Shown here piece after piece: positions 14,446 through 22,472 of a stretch of DNA of 33,417 bases. The stretch is taken from the NCBI GenBank assembly GCA_963170165.1, contig CAUJGQ010000090.1:1-33417 (forward strand), written 5' to 3'. This DNA comes from Chloroflexota bacterium. Lineage in GTDB: Bacteria > Chloroflexota > Dehalococcoidia > CAUJGQ01. The stretch's first letter is position 1. The number at the start of each line of letters is the position of its first letter. A program made the position numbers and the translations under genes. A model generated the notes under the pieces. That model ran no database searches. It was not told the DNA's origin and saw nothing but the letters and a program-made list of their open reading frames with translations.

Positions 14446-15534
14446 TTACCCGGTGAGCGCGGCCAGGATCGTGCGGGCCTCGGCGGCCATCTCTGTCAGC
14501 ACGGCCGCGGCGGGGCGCTCCTCGGTGATCAGGCCGATGCCCTGGCCGGCGGCCGAGCCCCACAGCGGGCCAATCTGGTGATCCTGGATGGCGGTGAGCG
14601 TGTCGCCGACGAGGATGTCGTGATAGGGCATGGGCAGCGGATTGGGCGTGCCGGGGTCATCCCAGGCTGCCGTCCAGGCGGTCTTGAGCTGGCGGTTCCA
14701 CTTGCCGCTGATGGCGCGGGTGCGGGTGGTATCGTCGGCAGAGGCGGCCAGCAGCTTCTGCTTGATCGCCGGCTCCAAGGGTGACTCGCAGGTCGCCAGC
14801 CACTGGGTGCCGCTCCACACGCCGGCCGCGCCCAGGCACAGCGCTGCCGCCAGATGCGCGCCGCTGACGACGCCTCCGGCCGCCAGCACCGGCAACGGCG
14901 CCACCGCCCGTACCACCTGCGGCACCAGCGAGAAGGTACCGATCTCACCGGTGTGGGCGCCGGCGTCGTACCCCTGGGCGATGATCAGCGAAGCGCCGGC
15001 CGCGACGGCGCGGCGGGCATGCTTGACGTTGCCCACCAGCGAGGCGACGCGGATGCCACGCTCCTTCGCCTCTGTCACGACCTCGGCGGGACTGCCGATA
15101 CCGCAGGCCAGCAGCGGCGGCTGCGCCTCCAGCACCACGCGTACCTGCTCGCGTGCGACCTCGGCCGAGCGGACAAAACGCGAGCGCTTCCCCGCCCGCA
15201 GCGGCGGCGGAATGCCGTATTCCTGCTTGAGCTGCTCGACAAAGGCGACGTGCGCGGGCGGCAGCTGTGCCTCGATGGCGGCGCGGTCGTTTCGCTCTGG
15301 CATGCCGGAGGGCAGCACCAGATCCACACCGAACGGCCGCCCGCCGATGCTCTCACGGATGCGCTCGATGGCGATGGCGATCTCCTCCGGCGTGTGGCGG
15401 GTGGCGCCGAACACCGGCAGCCCGCCGGCCAGCGCCACCGCTTTCACCACCTCCAGCGAGTGGGTGAAGGCGAAGATCGGCGTCTCCATGCCGAACAGGT
15501 CACAGACGGCGGTGTGGAGCGGATCGCGGTTCAT
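14446..15534 (-). CDS. Nitronate monooxygenase-like FMN TIM-barrel flavoprotein
   Basis: The 362-residue protein matches the 2-nitropropane dioxygenase/nitronate monooxygenase fold. It opens near METPIFAFTHSLEVVKAVALAGGLPVFGA and has GGRPFGVDLVLPS, the FMN-phosphate region AAGASLIIAQGYDAGAHTGE (about residues 188-207), PVLAAGGVVSGAHLAAALCLGAAGV and GTQWLAT. Related barrels also include FabK-type enoyl reductases and the IpdC protein of steroid degradation, so the name does not prove a nitro substrate. Its place among CoA-ester enzymes makes an FMN reductase acting on a CoA thioester quite plausible. The ATG at 15534 overlaps the TGA of the upstream CoA-transferase as ATGA, implying coupled translation. 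Confidence 0.88.
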   Translation of the reverse strand: MNRDPLHTAVCDLFGMETPIFAFTHSLEVVKAVALAGGLPVFGATRHTPEEIAIAIERIRESIGGRPFGVDLVLPSGMPERNDRAAIEAQLPPAHVAFVEQLKQEYGIPPPLRAGKRSRFVRSAEVAREQVRVVLEAQPPLLACGIGSPAEVVTEAKERGIRVASLVGNVKHARRAVAAGASLIIAQGYDAGAHTGEIGTFSLVPQVVRAVAPLPVLAAGGVVSGAHLAAALCLGAAGVWSGTQWLATCESPLEPAIKQKLLAASADDTTRTRAISGKWNRQLKTAWTAAWDDPGTPNPLPMPYHDILVGDTLTAIQDHQIGPLWGSAAGQGIGLITEERPAAAVLTEMAAEARTILAALTG

Positions 15535-16835
15535 CTGCGCGCCTCCTCCAAGCTCAGTTCGCCGGCGATGCCCGCTGCCACCAGCGCATCGATGGCGGGG
15601 TCGTCGTAGCCGGCCCCGCGCAGCGCGGCGCGGGTATGCTCCCCCAGCCGTGGCGGGCGGCCGGCGGCCAGCGGTGTATGGCTGAACTGGACCGGCGGCC
15701 CCACCACCCGCACCGGCCCCAGGGTTGGGTGCTCCATCGTGGTGATCAGCCCGTTGGCCAGCACCTGGGGGTCGTCGTACATCTCCTCGGGGAAGCGCAC
15801 ATCGGCGCAGGGTACGCCGGCGGCGCGCAGCCGTGCCAGCCACTCTGCCGTGGTACCGGCGAAGAAGGTGGCCTGCAGCCGCGCCGCCTGCTCCTCGAAG
15901 TAGACGTGCGGCTCCTCCGGCTGCCAGCCGGGAATGGTCAGCCGTGGGTCGTCAGCCCCCAGCGCCGCGATGGTGCGCTTTTGCAGCGGCACGGTCCCCG
16001 CCTGGATGGCGATGAAGCCGTCCGCGGTGCGGTAGCAGCGGGCGTAGACATGTGCGCCGGTGCCGCTGGGGCGCCGCCGCAGCCGCCGCGCCAATTGCTC
16101 CTCGTACGGGGCGCCGTCCGCGCGGGCCGCCGCCAGCCAGCGGACAAACTCCGGCCGCCAGCTGTCCAGGCTGACGATGTCGGTCAGGTAATTGTTCTGC
16201 GCCACCAGCGCCGCGGCCAGCAGCGAGGTGCGGACCAGCTGCCCGCGGCCGGTGGTGGCGCGGGTATACAGAGCAGTGGAGATGCCCCAGGCCAGCAGCA
16301 GGGCGCCGAAGTAATCGACCAGCGGCAGTGTCGAGGAGACCGGCATCCCTTCATGTACCCCGCCCAGCGCCGCGGCCATCCCCGAGCGCGGCTGGACAAT
16401 GTGGTCCATCCCCGGCACACCAGCATCCGGCCCGGCCAAACCGAAGCCGGAGATGTCGGCATAGATCAAACGTGGGTAGCGGTCGCGCAGCTGCTCCCAG
16501 CCAAGCCCGTACTCCTCCGCCTGACCGGGACGGAGGTTGAACAGCGCCACGTCGGCGCCCGCCACCAGCCGCCCAAGCGCCGCCTGCGCCGCCGGGTGAC
16601 CGAGGCGCAGGGCGATGCTGCGCTTGCCGCGGTTCTTATTGAGGAACTGGCGGCCCTCGCCGGGGGCAACGGGCGTATTGAGACGCGACTCGTCCCCCTC
16701 CAACGGCTCAACCTTGATCACGTCTGCGCCGCCGTCCGCCAGCAACTGGGCGGCGAAGGGGACGGCGATGAACCGGCCTACCTCTACCACCCGCAGCCCC
16801 GCGAACGGGCCGCCGCCCGATGCGTCTGGTGACAT
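15531..16835 (-). CDS. Class III (CaiB/BaiF) CoA-transferase, single module
   Basis: This 434-residue enzyme is a standard-length class III CoA-transferase. Landmarks are FAGLRVVEVGRFIAVPFAAQLLADGGADVIKVE, the catalytic aspartate in LPLVDYFGALL, TTGRGQ 21 residues later, and the C-terminal LGEHTRAALRGAGYDD. It should load the imported acid with CoA taken from a donor ester, saving ATP. AAGGAAGG precedes the ATG at 16835. It starts 18 bp after the permease gene and overlaps the flavoprotein gene downstream, so activation sits directly between transport and oxidation in the gene order. Unlike the two fusions at 6.9-11.9 kb it has a Shine-Dalgarno and a single active module. Confidence 0.93.
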   Translation of the reverse strand: MSPDASGGGPFAGLRVVEVGRFIAVPFAAQLLADGGADVIKVEPLEGDESRLNTPVAPGEGRQFLNKNRGKRSIALRLGHPAAQAALGRLVAGADVALFNLRPGQAEEYGLGWEQLRDRYPRLIYADISGFGLAGPDAGVPGMDHIVQPRSGMAAALGGVHEGMPVSSTLPLVDYFGALLLAWGISTALYTRATTGRGQLVRTSLLAAALVAQNNYLTDIVSLDSWRPEFVRWLAAARADGAPYEEQLARRLRRRPSGTGAHVYARCYRTADGFIAIQAGTVPLQKRTIAALGADDPRLTIPGWQPEEPHVYFEEQAARLQATFFAGTTAEWLARLRAAGVPCADVRFPEEMYDDPQVLANGLITTMEHPTLGPVRVVGPPVQFSHTPLAAGRPPRLGEHTRAALRGAGYDDPAIDALVAAGIAGELSLEEARR

Positions 16836-16853
16836 TCTGCCTTCCTTTCGCGC

Positions 16854-17759
16854 CTAGCGGCGGCGGTGATGGGGGTCCAGCGCCTCGTTGACGGCGTCGG
16901 CCAGCAGGTTCAGCCCGAGCAGGAACAGGGCCAGCGCCAGACCGGGAAAGATGAAGTAATGGGGTGAATCGAGCCGCGCCCGCGCACCGTTGATCAGCGA
17001 GCCGAGCGAGGGCGCGGGCGGTGAGGTGCCGATACCCAGATACCCCAGGCTGGATTCCACCAGCACCGCCGCTGCCATCGACAGCGCTGCCTGTACCAGC
17101 AACGGCGGCAGCGCGTTGACAGCCACATGGCGAAAGATGATGCGCGCCCGCGACGCGCCCAGCACGCGGGCGGCCAGCACGTAGTCGCGTGCGCCCTCGG
17201 CCAGCATCCCTGCCCGGCCCAGGCGGGCAAAGCGGGGAAAGGCGCCGATACCCAGCGCCAGCGCCACGTTCTCCAGCCCTTGTCCCAGCGCTGCCAGGAT
17301 GGCGATCGCCAGCAGCAGGCCCGGCAGCGCCAGCATGGCATCGACAAAGCGCATGATCACCGTCTCTACCGGGCCGTGGACGTAGCCGGCGACGAACCCA
17401 GCCGTAACCCCCAACGTGCCGCCGATGCCGACGGCGACAATGCTCACCAGCAAGGAGGCCCGCAGCCCGTACAGCGTGCGGCTGAACAGGTCGCGGCTAA
17501 ACTCATCGGTGCCGAAGGGGAAGGCGCGCGAAGGCCCCTCCAGGCGGTGCCCGCGGATCTGGGCGATGGGGTCATGGCTGGTGAGCAGCGGCGCACAGAA
17601 GCCGGCCACCACCAGCCCAACGACCAGCACCAGCCCGGCGACACCCATCGGGTTGCGCAGCACGTCGCGCAGCGTGCGCCACAACAGCGAATCGGTCCGG
17701 CCGGCGGCCGCACGCAGGGGGGCGCTGTCGGTGGTGGTGGTGGTGGCGTTGACGCTCAT
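16854..17759 (-). CDS. Dpp/Opp-type ABC transporter permease, DppC-like
   Basis: The 301-residue inner-membrane protein is the DppC-type permease. A cytoplasmic N-terminus with a run of threonines precedes TM1 (GVAGLVLVVGLVVAGFCAPLL) and the characteristic HDPIAQ and FGTDEFSRDLFSRTLYG motifs. About five further helices follow. The ATPase-contacting EAA loop is at YVLAARVLGASRARIIFRHV. GYLGIGTSPPAPSLGSLI is typical of the subfamily. It follows the DppB-like gene by 33 bp and should pair with it. No cognate ATP-binding gene is in the unit. The substrate range of this family covers peptides, nickel, haem and other organic molecules, so context points away from simple peptide uptake but does not prove it. 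Confidence 0.93.
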   Translation of the reverse strand: MSVNATTTTTDSAPLRAAAGRTDSLLWRTLRDVLRNPMGVAGLVLVVGLVVAGFCAPLLTSHDPIAQIRGHRLEGPSRAFPFGTDEFSRDLFSRTLYGLRASLLVSIVAVGIGGTLGVTAGFVAGYVHGPVETVIMRFVDAMLALPGLLLAIAILAALGQGLENVALALGIGAFPRFARLGRAGMLAEGARDYVLAARVLGASRARIIFRHVAVNALPPLLVQAALSMAAAVLVESSLGYLGIGTSPPAPSLGSLINGARARLDSPHYFIFPGLALALFLLGLNLLADAVNEALDPHHRRR

Positions 17760-17792
17760 GGCGTAGCGGGCTCCGGCGGTAGTAGTACAGGA

Positions 17793-18737
17793 TCAGCGCA
17801 GGCGAATCCGCGGGTCGACGACGCCGTACAGCACGTCGGCCGTGAGGTTGATCAGGATAAAGACGCCGACCAGGAACAGCAGCGTACCCTGCACCACGGG
17901 GAAATCCCGCGCCTGGATGGCGCCCACCACCAGCCGGCCGATGCCGGGACGGGAGAAGACGTTTTCGATCACGACCGAGCCGGTGAGCAGCCCCGCCAAT
18001 TGCAGCGAGATAACGGTGATCACGGCAATCAGGCCGTTGCGCAGCGAGTGGCGGATGATGACGTTGCGTTCGCGCAGCCCTTTGGCGCGGGCGGTGCGGA
18101 TGTAATCCTGGTTCATCACCTGGGAGACGGAGCTACGCACGAAGCGGGCCAGCACCGAGGCGCCGGTTAGCCCCAGTACGATAGCCGGCAGCACCAGCGC
18201 CCGCAGCCCCTCGATGGGGTTGTCCGTCAGTGACACGCGACCGCCGACGGGGAACCAGCCGGCCCGGAAGCTGAAGACGTAGAGCAGCACCAATCCCAGG
18301 ACAAAATGCGGGATGGCGACACCGGCAACCGTCATCCCGGACAACCCCCAGTCCCACAGCGAGCGGGGGCGCACACCGGCCATCACGCCCAGCGGCACGC
18401 CGATCGCCAGTTCCAGGGCGAAGGCGAAGGCGGTCAGCTCCGCCGTCGGGCCGATGGCGTCGCGCAGCCCATCCAGCACCGGCCGGCCGCTCCGAAAGGA
18501 CGTACCCAGATCGCCGAGCATCGCCTTGCCCGCCCAGGAGAGGTACTGGACGGCCAGCGGCCGGTCTAGCCCCAGGCGCTCGCGGATTACCTGGACATCG
18601 GCGTCGGACGCCTCCGGCCCGGCCAGCGAGACTGCCGCATCGCCGGGGACGAGCTGCAGAATAGCGAAGACGAACATGCTGGCCAGCAACACCACCGGCA
18701 CAGCCGACAGCAGCCGCCGGGCGATGTAAACGCCCAT
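17793..18737 (-). CDS. Dpp/Opp-type ABC transporter permease, DppB-like
   Basis: The 314-residue permease has the DppB layout: TM1 near residues 5-28 (RRLLSAVPVVLLASMFVFAILQLVPGD), a periplasmic segment with VQVIRERLGLDRPLAVQYLSW, and about five more helices. The EAA loop is YIRTARAKGLRERNVIIRHSLRNG. The C-terminus has RDFPVVQGTLLFLVGVFILINLTADVLYGVVDPRIR, a family hallmark. GAGGGTG precedes the ATG at 18737. It follows the binding-protein gene by 67 bp and forms the transmembrane pore together with the DppC-like partner. No odd features are seen. Confidence 0.94.
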   Translation of the reverse strand: MGVYIARRLLSAVPVVLLASMFVFAILQLVPGDAAVSLAGPEASDADVQVIRERLGLDRPLAVQYLSWAGKAMLGDLGTSFRSGRPVLDGLRDAIGPTAELTAFAFALELAIGVPLGVMAGVRPRSLWDWGLSGMTVAGVAIPHFVLGLVLLYVFSFRAGWFPVGGRVSLTDNPIEGLRALVLPAIVLGLTGASVLARFVRSSVSQVMNQDYIRTARAKGLRERNVIIRHSLRNGLIAVITVISLQLAGLLTGSVVIENVFSRPGIGRLVVGAIQARDFPVVQGTLLFLVGVFILINLTADVLYGVVDPRIRLR

Positions 18738-18804
18738 CGAGCACCCTCACGCGCTATCAACGGCGCGGAGGCCGGACAACCGCCGCGCGGCCTGAGCCTC
18801 CCGG

Positions 18805-20421
18805 CTAGCCGTCGATCCAGAATTCGGAGAAAGGCGGCCGGTCCTGTGCCCCGCGCGGCGGCGCGATCACGTTCTTGCGCATGGCGAACAGCGTCGTGTT
18901 CACCGCCAGCGGCACCACAAACGGGTCATCAAACAGGAACAGCCTGTTCCACCGGCGGATCAGCTCCTTGCCCTGGGGGGAGCGGACGTCCGCCTCGTTG
19001 ATCTTGTCCAGCAGTTGCTTGTAGGAGTCCGGCTCGTAGTGGGAGGGGTTGGGGATACGCACCGGCTGAGCGAACTCGAAGTAGGTGGCGGGCTGCATCG
19101 CGTCGGAGAAGCCCATCGGCGCCACCCATACGGTCTCCACCTTGCGGTTGCGGAACCGCTCCAGATAGGCGCCGTACTCGGAGATGTTGAGCTGGGCGTT
19201 GACGCCGATGTTCTTCCAGGCGTCCTGAACGTACTGGCCCAGGTCCTCGCGTCCCTGGCCGATATCGAGCGGCAGGCTCATCCCCACCGCACCCGCCTGG
19301 CGCAGCAGCGACTTGGCCTGCTCGGGGTCGTATGCGGCCAGCGCCTCATCCTCGGCGACGTACGCGGCGGAGGTCTTCGGCCAGGGCAGCGCCTGCGGCT
19401 GGATCACCCCTTCGCCCCATTCGCTGGCGATGCGCTTGCGGTCCACGGCCAGCGCCAGCGCCCGGCGGACGCGGACATCGGCCAGCGCTGGGTACTTCAC
19501 CACCAGTCCGGCGTAGTACAAGCCGTTGACACCACCGTCACCGATGAAGATGTCCTTGTTGCTGCGCAAGGTCTTCACCATGGCATAGGTGACCTGGTTG
19601 GTGTGCATCAGCTCACCGGTTTGCAGGGCGAGTGTGCGCGCCTGCTCGTCGGTGTAGACCTTGCCCTGGATCTTGTCCAGATACGGCTTGCCGGTGTCCC
19701 AGTAATTGGGGTTGCGCTCCATCACGTAGCCCTGATTGGGGGTGAAGGAGACGAACTTGAAGGCGCCGGAGCCGTTGATCACCTTCATCTGTGTCGCCTG
19801 CTCAATCGTGTCCTTGTCCACGATCGGCAGCAGGTTGAAGTAATCCTCCATCATCGGCCGCGGGCCGACGAACGTCAGCGTCAGTGTGCGCTCATCGTCC
19901 ACGGTGATGTTGGTGATCGCCTTGCCGGGGTTCTTGAGCTGCGAGACGGTCTTGTCGGCACGGAACAGCTCAATGGAGTAGCGCACATCCTCGGCGGTGA
20001 GCTTGCGGCCGTTGTGGAACTCCAGCCCCTGGCGCAGCTTGATATGCACGCCCGTGTAGTCGGGCTTCATCTCGAAGGTTTCGGCCAGCATCGGCTTGGG
20101 CTTGTTGTCTTCGCCGCGCCCCACGAGCTGGTCCCACAGGCCGTAGCGCAGGTACGTATTGGCGGCGTTGAAGGCAAACACCAGTGCGCTGGGTTGCGGC
20201 TCCGTCGAATCGACGACCAGCGTGCCGCCCTTCTTGGGGGGCTTGGCTGCCGCCGCCGGTGGCGCCTGCGTGCCCGCGGCCGGCGCGGCGCCAGCGCTAC
20301 TGCCGCTGCCCGCCGGCTTGTCATCGCTGCCGCCGCAGCCGGCCAGCGCCAGCCCGGCCGCGCCCGCCAGCGCTGCCCCACCGGCCAGCAGCCGCCGGCG
20401 GTCAATCTGCATCCCGTACAT
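18805..20421 (-). CDS. Dpp/Opp-type solute-binding lipoprotein
   Basis: The 538-residue product is an SBP family 5 protein anchored outside the membrane. Its N-terminus combines a twin-arginine-like RRRLLAGG with a lipobox LAGC, so C29 is the predicted lipidated residue. A disordered Ala/Pro/Gly/Ser linker (about 37-65) leads to the mature domain, which opens GGTLVVDSTEPQP. Family landmarks are PMLAETFEMKPD, LRQGLEFHNGRKLTAEDVRYSIELF and VRRALALAVDRKRIA. GGAGGGAG precedes the ATG at 20421; a second Met lies three codons in. It is the first transport gene, 30 bp after the LacI-type gene. The ligand is likely the substrate processed by the CoA-transferase and dehydrogenases. Confidence 0.93.
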   Translation of the reverse strand: MYGMQIDRRRLLAGGAALAGAAGLALAGCGGSDDKPAGSGSSAGAAPAAGTQAPPAAAAKPPKKGGTLVVDSTEPQPSALVFAFNAANTYLRYGLWDQLVGRGEDNKPKPMLAETFEMKPDYTGVHIKLRQGLEFHNGRKLTAEDVRYSIELFRADKTVSQLKNPGKAITNITVDDERTLTLTFVGPRPMMEDYFNLLPIVDKDTIEQATQMKVINGSGAFKFVSFTPNQGYVMERNPNYWDTGKPYLDKIQGKVYTDEQARTLALQTGELMHTNQVTYAMVKTLRSNKDIFIGDGGVNGLYYAGLVVKYPALADVRVRRALALAVDRKRIASEWGEGVIQPQALPWPKTSAAYVAEDEALAAYDPEQAKSLLRQAGAVGMSLPLDIGQGREDLGQYVQDAWKNIGVNAQLNISEYGAYLERFRNRKVETVWVAPMGFSDAMQPATYFEFAQPVRIPNPSHYEPDSYKQLLDKINEADVRSPQGKELIRRWNRLFLFDDPFVVPLAVNTTLFAMRKNVIAPPRGAQDRPPFSEFWIDG

Positions 20422-20451
20422 GCCGCTCCCTCCTCGTGGTTCCGCTCTCCC

Positions 20452-21474
20452 TCAGCAGGCCGCCCTCGCCGGCCCGCATGACTCCCGAACGATCAGCGCA
20501 GACGGCAACGGTGGCGGCTCCGGCGGCGCCTCTCCAGCGATGGCGCTCAACAGCAGATCCGCCGTGCGCCGGCCCATTTCCTCGTAATCCGTCCGCACCA
20601 CCGTCAGCGCCGGGGTGACGGCCTCGGCCCAGGATGAATCACCATAGGCGATGAACGACAGGTCGCCGGGGATGGACAGCCCGGCGGCCTTCACCGCCTT
20701 CAACATCTCCGGCACGAAGTAATGCACCGCCGCCACCAGCGCTGTTGGCCGGTCCGGCAGCGCCAGCAACGCGGCCGTTTGGGTGAAGATGTCCTCCTCC
20801 CGGTACACCAGCCGCACCAGCCGGCGGCTGACCTCGAGGCCGGCCTCGGCATGGACGCGGCGGTAAGCCTGGAAGCGATGCCGGTTGGCGCCGGTGCCGT
20901 CCTCGCGCATATCGGGAAAGCCGCGCAACAGCAGGCCGATGCGCCGGTGGCCCAGTCCGGTCAGCAACTGCATTGCTGCCAGCGAGGCCGCTTCCTCGTC
21001 GACGATCACCTCTGGGTGCAATCCCGAGGAGCGGCGTATCCCCACGGGGACGACCGGGATCCCGGCGCGCAGCAGCGGCGCGACCTGGGGCAGGAAGTCC
21101 CCAGCGGGACGGATAGCGACGCCATCAACGCGCTGCTCCATCAGCCGGGTCAGGTGAGCGCCTTGGGTGACATAGGAGCCGTCGGCGTCGCACAGGAGCA
21201 GGCCGATGCCACGCTCGCGGGCGGCATGGGCAATGCCATGGACAATGGCGAGATTGGTGGGGTTATCGAGGTAAGAGACGGCGACAGCCAGCGTCCCTGA
21301 GCGGGCGCGGCGCAGATTACGGGCGACCGCGTTCGGGTGGTAGCCGATTGCCTCAATCGCCTGTAGCACCGCCCGGCGGGTAACAGGGCGGACGGAGGGA
21401 TGGTTGTTGATCACGCGCGAGACGGTGCCGATCGAGACGGCGGCATGCTGGGCGACATCGTGAATGGTGGCCAT
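20452..21474 (-). CDS. LacI-family transcriptional regulator
   Basis: The 340-residue regulator has an N-terminal LacI helix-turn-helix (TIHDVAQHAAVSIGTVSRVIN, about residues 3-23), a hinge helix at NAVARNLRR, and a periplasmic-binding-protein-like core that starts SGTLAVAVSYLDNPTNLAIVHGI and includes DGVAIRPAGDF and GLGHRRIGLLL. ATG 21474 is used because it puts MATIHDVA at the canonical position; the frame runs 12 codons further. The Shine-Dalgarno is weak. It heads the long catabolic unit and is divergent from the SDR gene, so it probably controls both in response to the imported compound or a metabolite. LacI regulators usually sense sugars or nucleosides, so an acid or lipid-like inducer would be unusual. 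Confidence 0.93.
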   Translation of the reverse strand: MATIHDVAQHAAVSIGTVSRVINNHPSVRPVTRRAVLQAIEAIGYHPNAVARNLRRARSGTLAVAVSYLDNPTNLAIVHGIAHAARERGIGLLLCDADGSYVTQGAHLTRLMEQRVDGVAIRPAGDFLPQVAPLLRAGIPVVPVGIRRSSGLHPEVIVDEEAASLAAMQLLTGLGHRRIGLLLRGFPDMREDGTGANRHRFQAYRRVHAEAGLEVSRRLVRLVYREEDIFTQTAALLALPDRPTALVAAVHYFVPEMLKAVKAAGLSIPGDLSFIAYGDSSWAEAVTPALTVVRTDYEEMGRRTADLLLSAIAGEAPPEPPPLPSALIVRESCGPARAAC

Positions 21475-21548
21475 CGCAACCCGTCCATGCGGAGCGCTGA
21501 TGGCGTGCACGCTACCACGCTGCCCGCGCCCTTGTAAAGGTTTCCATC

Positions 21549-21558
21549 ACGATATCGT
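21549..21558. promoter_or_regulatory. ACGATATCGT palindrome, candidate LacI-type operator
   Basis: A perfect 10-bp dyad, ACGATATCGT, lies in the 162-bp gap between the LacI gene and the divergent SDR gene, 75 bp from the LacI ATG and 78 bp from the SDR ATG. On the minus strand the context GGAAACGATATCGTGATGG has a LacI-like central CG-rich dyad with partly symmetric A-rich flanks. One site could serve both directions. TTGTAA on the plus strand at 21535-21540 could be part of the SDR promoter, but I see no clean -10. Confidence 0.5.
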
Positions 21559-21636
21559 TTCCAGCGAGCCTTGGTTCCCTCCTCCCGCGGCTCCCGCTAC
21601 ACTCAGCCGCACCACGGGCGAGAGGAGCAGCGCGGC

Positions 21637-22467
21637 ATGGCAGGCAGGCTTGATGGCAAAGTAGCGGTGATCACGGGCGGTGCGCGCGGTATCGGCGCGG
21701 GGATTGCCCGGGTGATGGCCGGGCAAGGGGCACGCATCGGCATCCTGGATCTGGATACCGGCGACGCGGAGAAGCTGGGGGAGTCGCTGGGTGTGCCCAG
21801 CATGGCGCTGGTGTGTGATGTGGCGGTAGCCGAAGACGCCGCCCGCGGGGTCAACGGCATCGCCGAGCACTTTGGCGGGCTCGACATTCTCGTCAATAAC
21901 GCCGGAGCGGGCCGCGCGCCGCTGGACCCGACGCTCACCCGCCCCACCGGCGGTGGCGGCCGGGTGGAGGACATGGCGCCGGACTCCTGGGATGAGCAAC
22001 TGGCGCAGAACCTGCGCACGACGTTTGTCACCACCAAGGCAGCGCTGCCCCATCTGCGGGCGCGCGGCGGCGGTGCGATCATCAACATCGCCTCCATCGC
22101 GGGACTGATCGCCTCCCCCACCCTGCCCGCCTATGCAGCAGCCAAGGCCGGCGTGATCTCGCTGACCAAGTCGCTGGCGCTGGAGCAGGCCCCCCAGAAC
22201 ATCCGCGTCAACGCCATCTGCCCCGGTTTTCTGTGGACGCGCGCCTGGGAGGGGCTGGCCACGGGCATGCAGTTGCGCGTGCCACAGTACGCGGACCGGG
22301 ACCCGCGCGACATCTTCCTGGAGGTGGTGGCACGTGGCGTGCCTATGGGCCGCGAGCAGACCCCCGAGGACATCGGCGAGCTGGCCGCCTTCCTCGCCAG
22401 CGAAGGCGCCCGAAATATCACCGGCCAGTGGATCGCCGTAGACGGCGGCATCACCCTACGGCAATAG
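21637..22467 (+). CDS. Short-chain dehydrogenase/reductase
   Basis: The 276-residue classical SDR has the cofactor motif TGGARGIG at 13-20, NNAG at 87-90, catalytic Ser153, and Tyr166-x3-Lys170. D38 at the end of the second strand favours NAD(H) over NADP(H). A loop of about 20 residues after NNAG (APLDPTLTRPTGGGGRVEDM) is longer than usual and may shape the substrate pocket. GAGAGGAG lies 8 nt before the ATG at 21637. The gene is divergent from the LacI-type regulator, which suggests it belongs to the same pathway, for example as a 3-hydroxyacyl or alcohol dehydrogenase. It ends 5 bp from the facing flavoprotein gene. Confidence 0.93.
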   Translation: MAGRLDGKVAVITGGARGIGAGIARVMAGQGARIGILDLDTGDAEKLGESLGVPSMALVCDVAVAEDAARGVNGIAEHFGGLDILVNNAGAGRAPLDPTLTRPTGGGGRVEDMAPDSWDEQLAQNLRTTFVTTKAALPHLRARGGGAIINIASIAGLIASPTLPAYAAAKAGVISLTKSLALEQAPQNIRVNAICPGFLWTRAWEGLATGMQLRVPQYADRDPRDIFLEVVARGVPMGREQTPEDIGELAAFLASEGARNITGQWIAVDGGITLRQ

Positions 22468-22472
22468 GGTGC

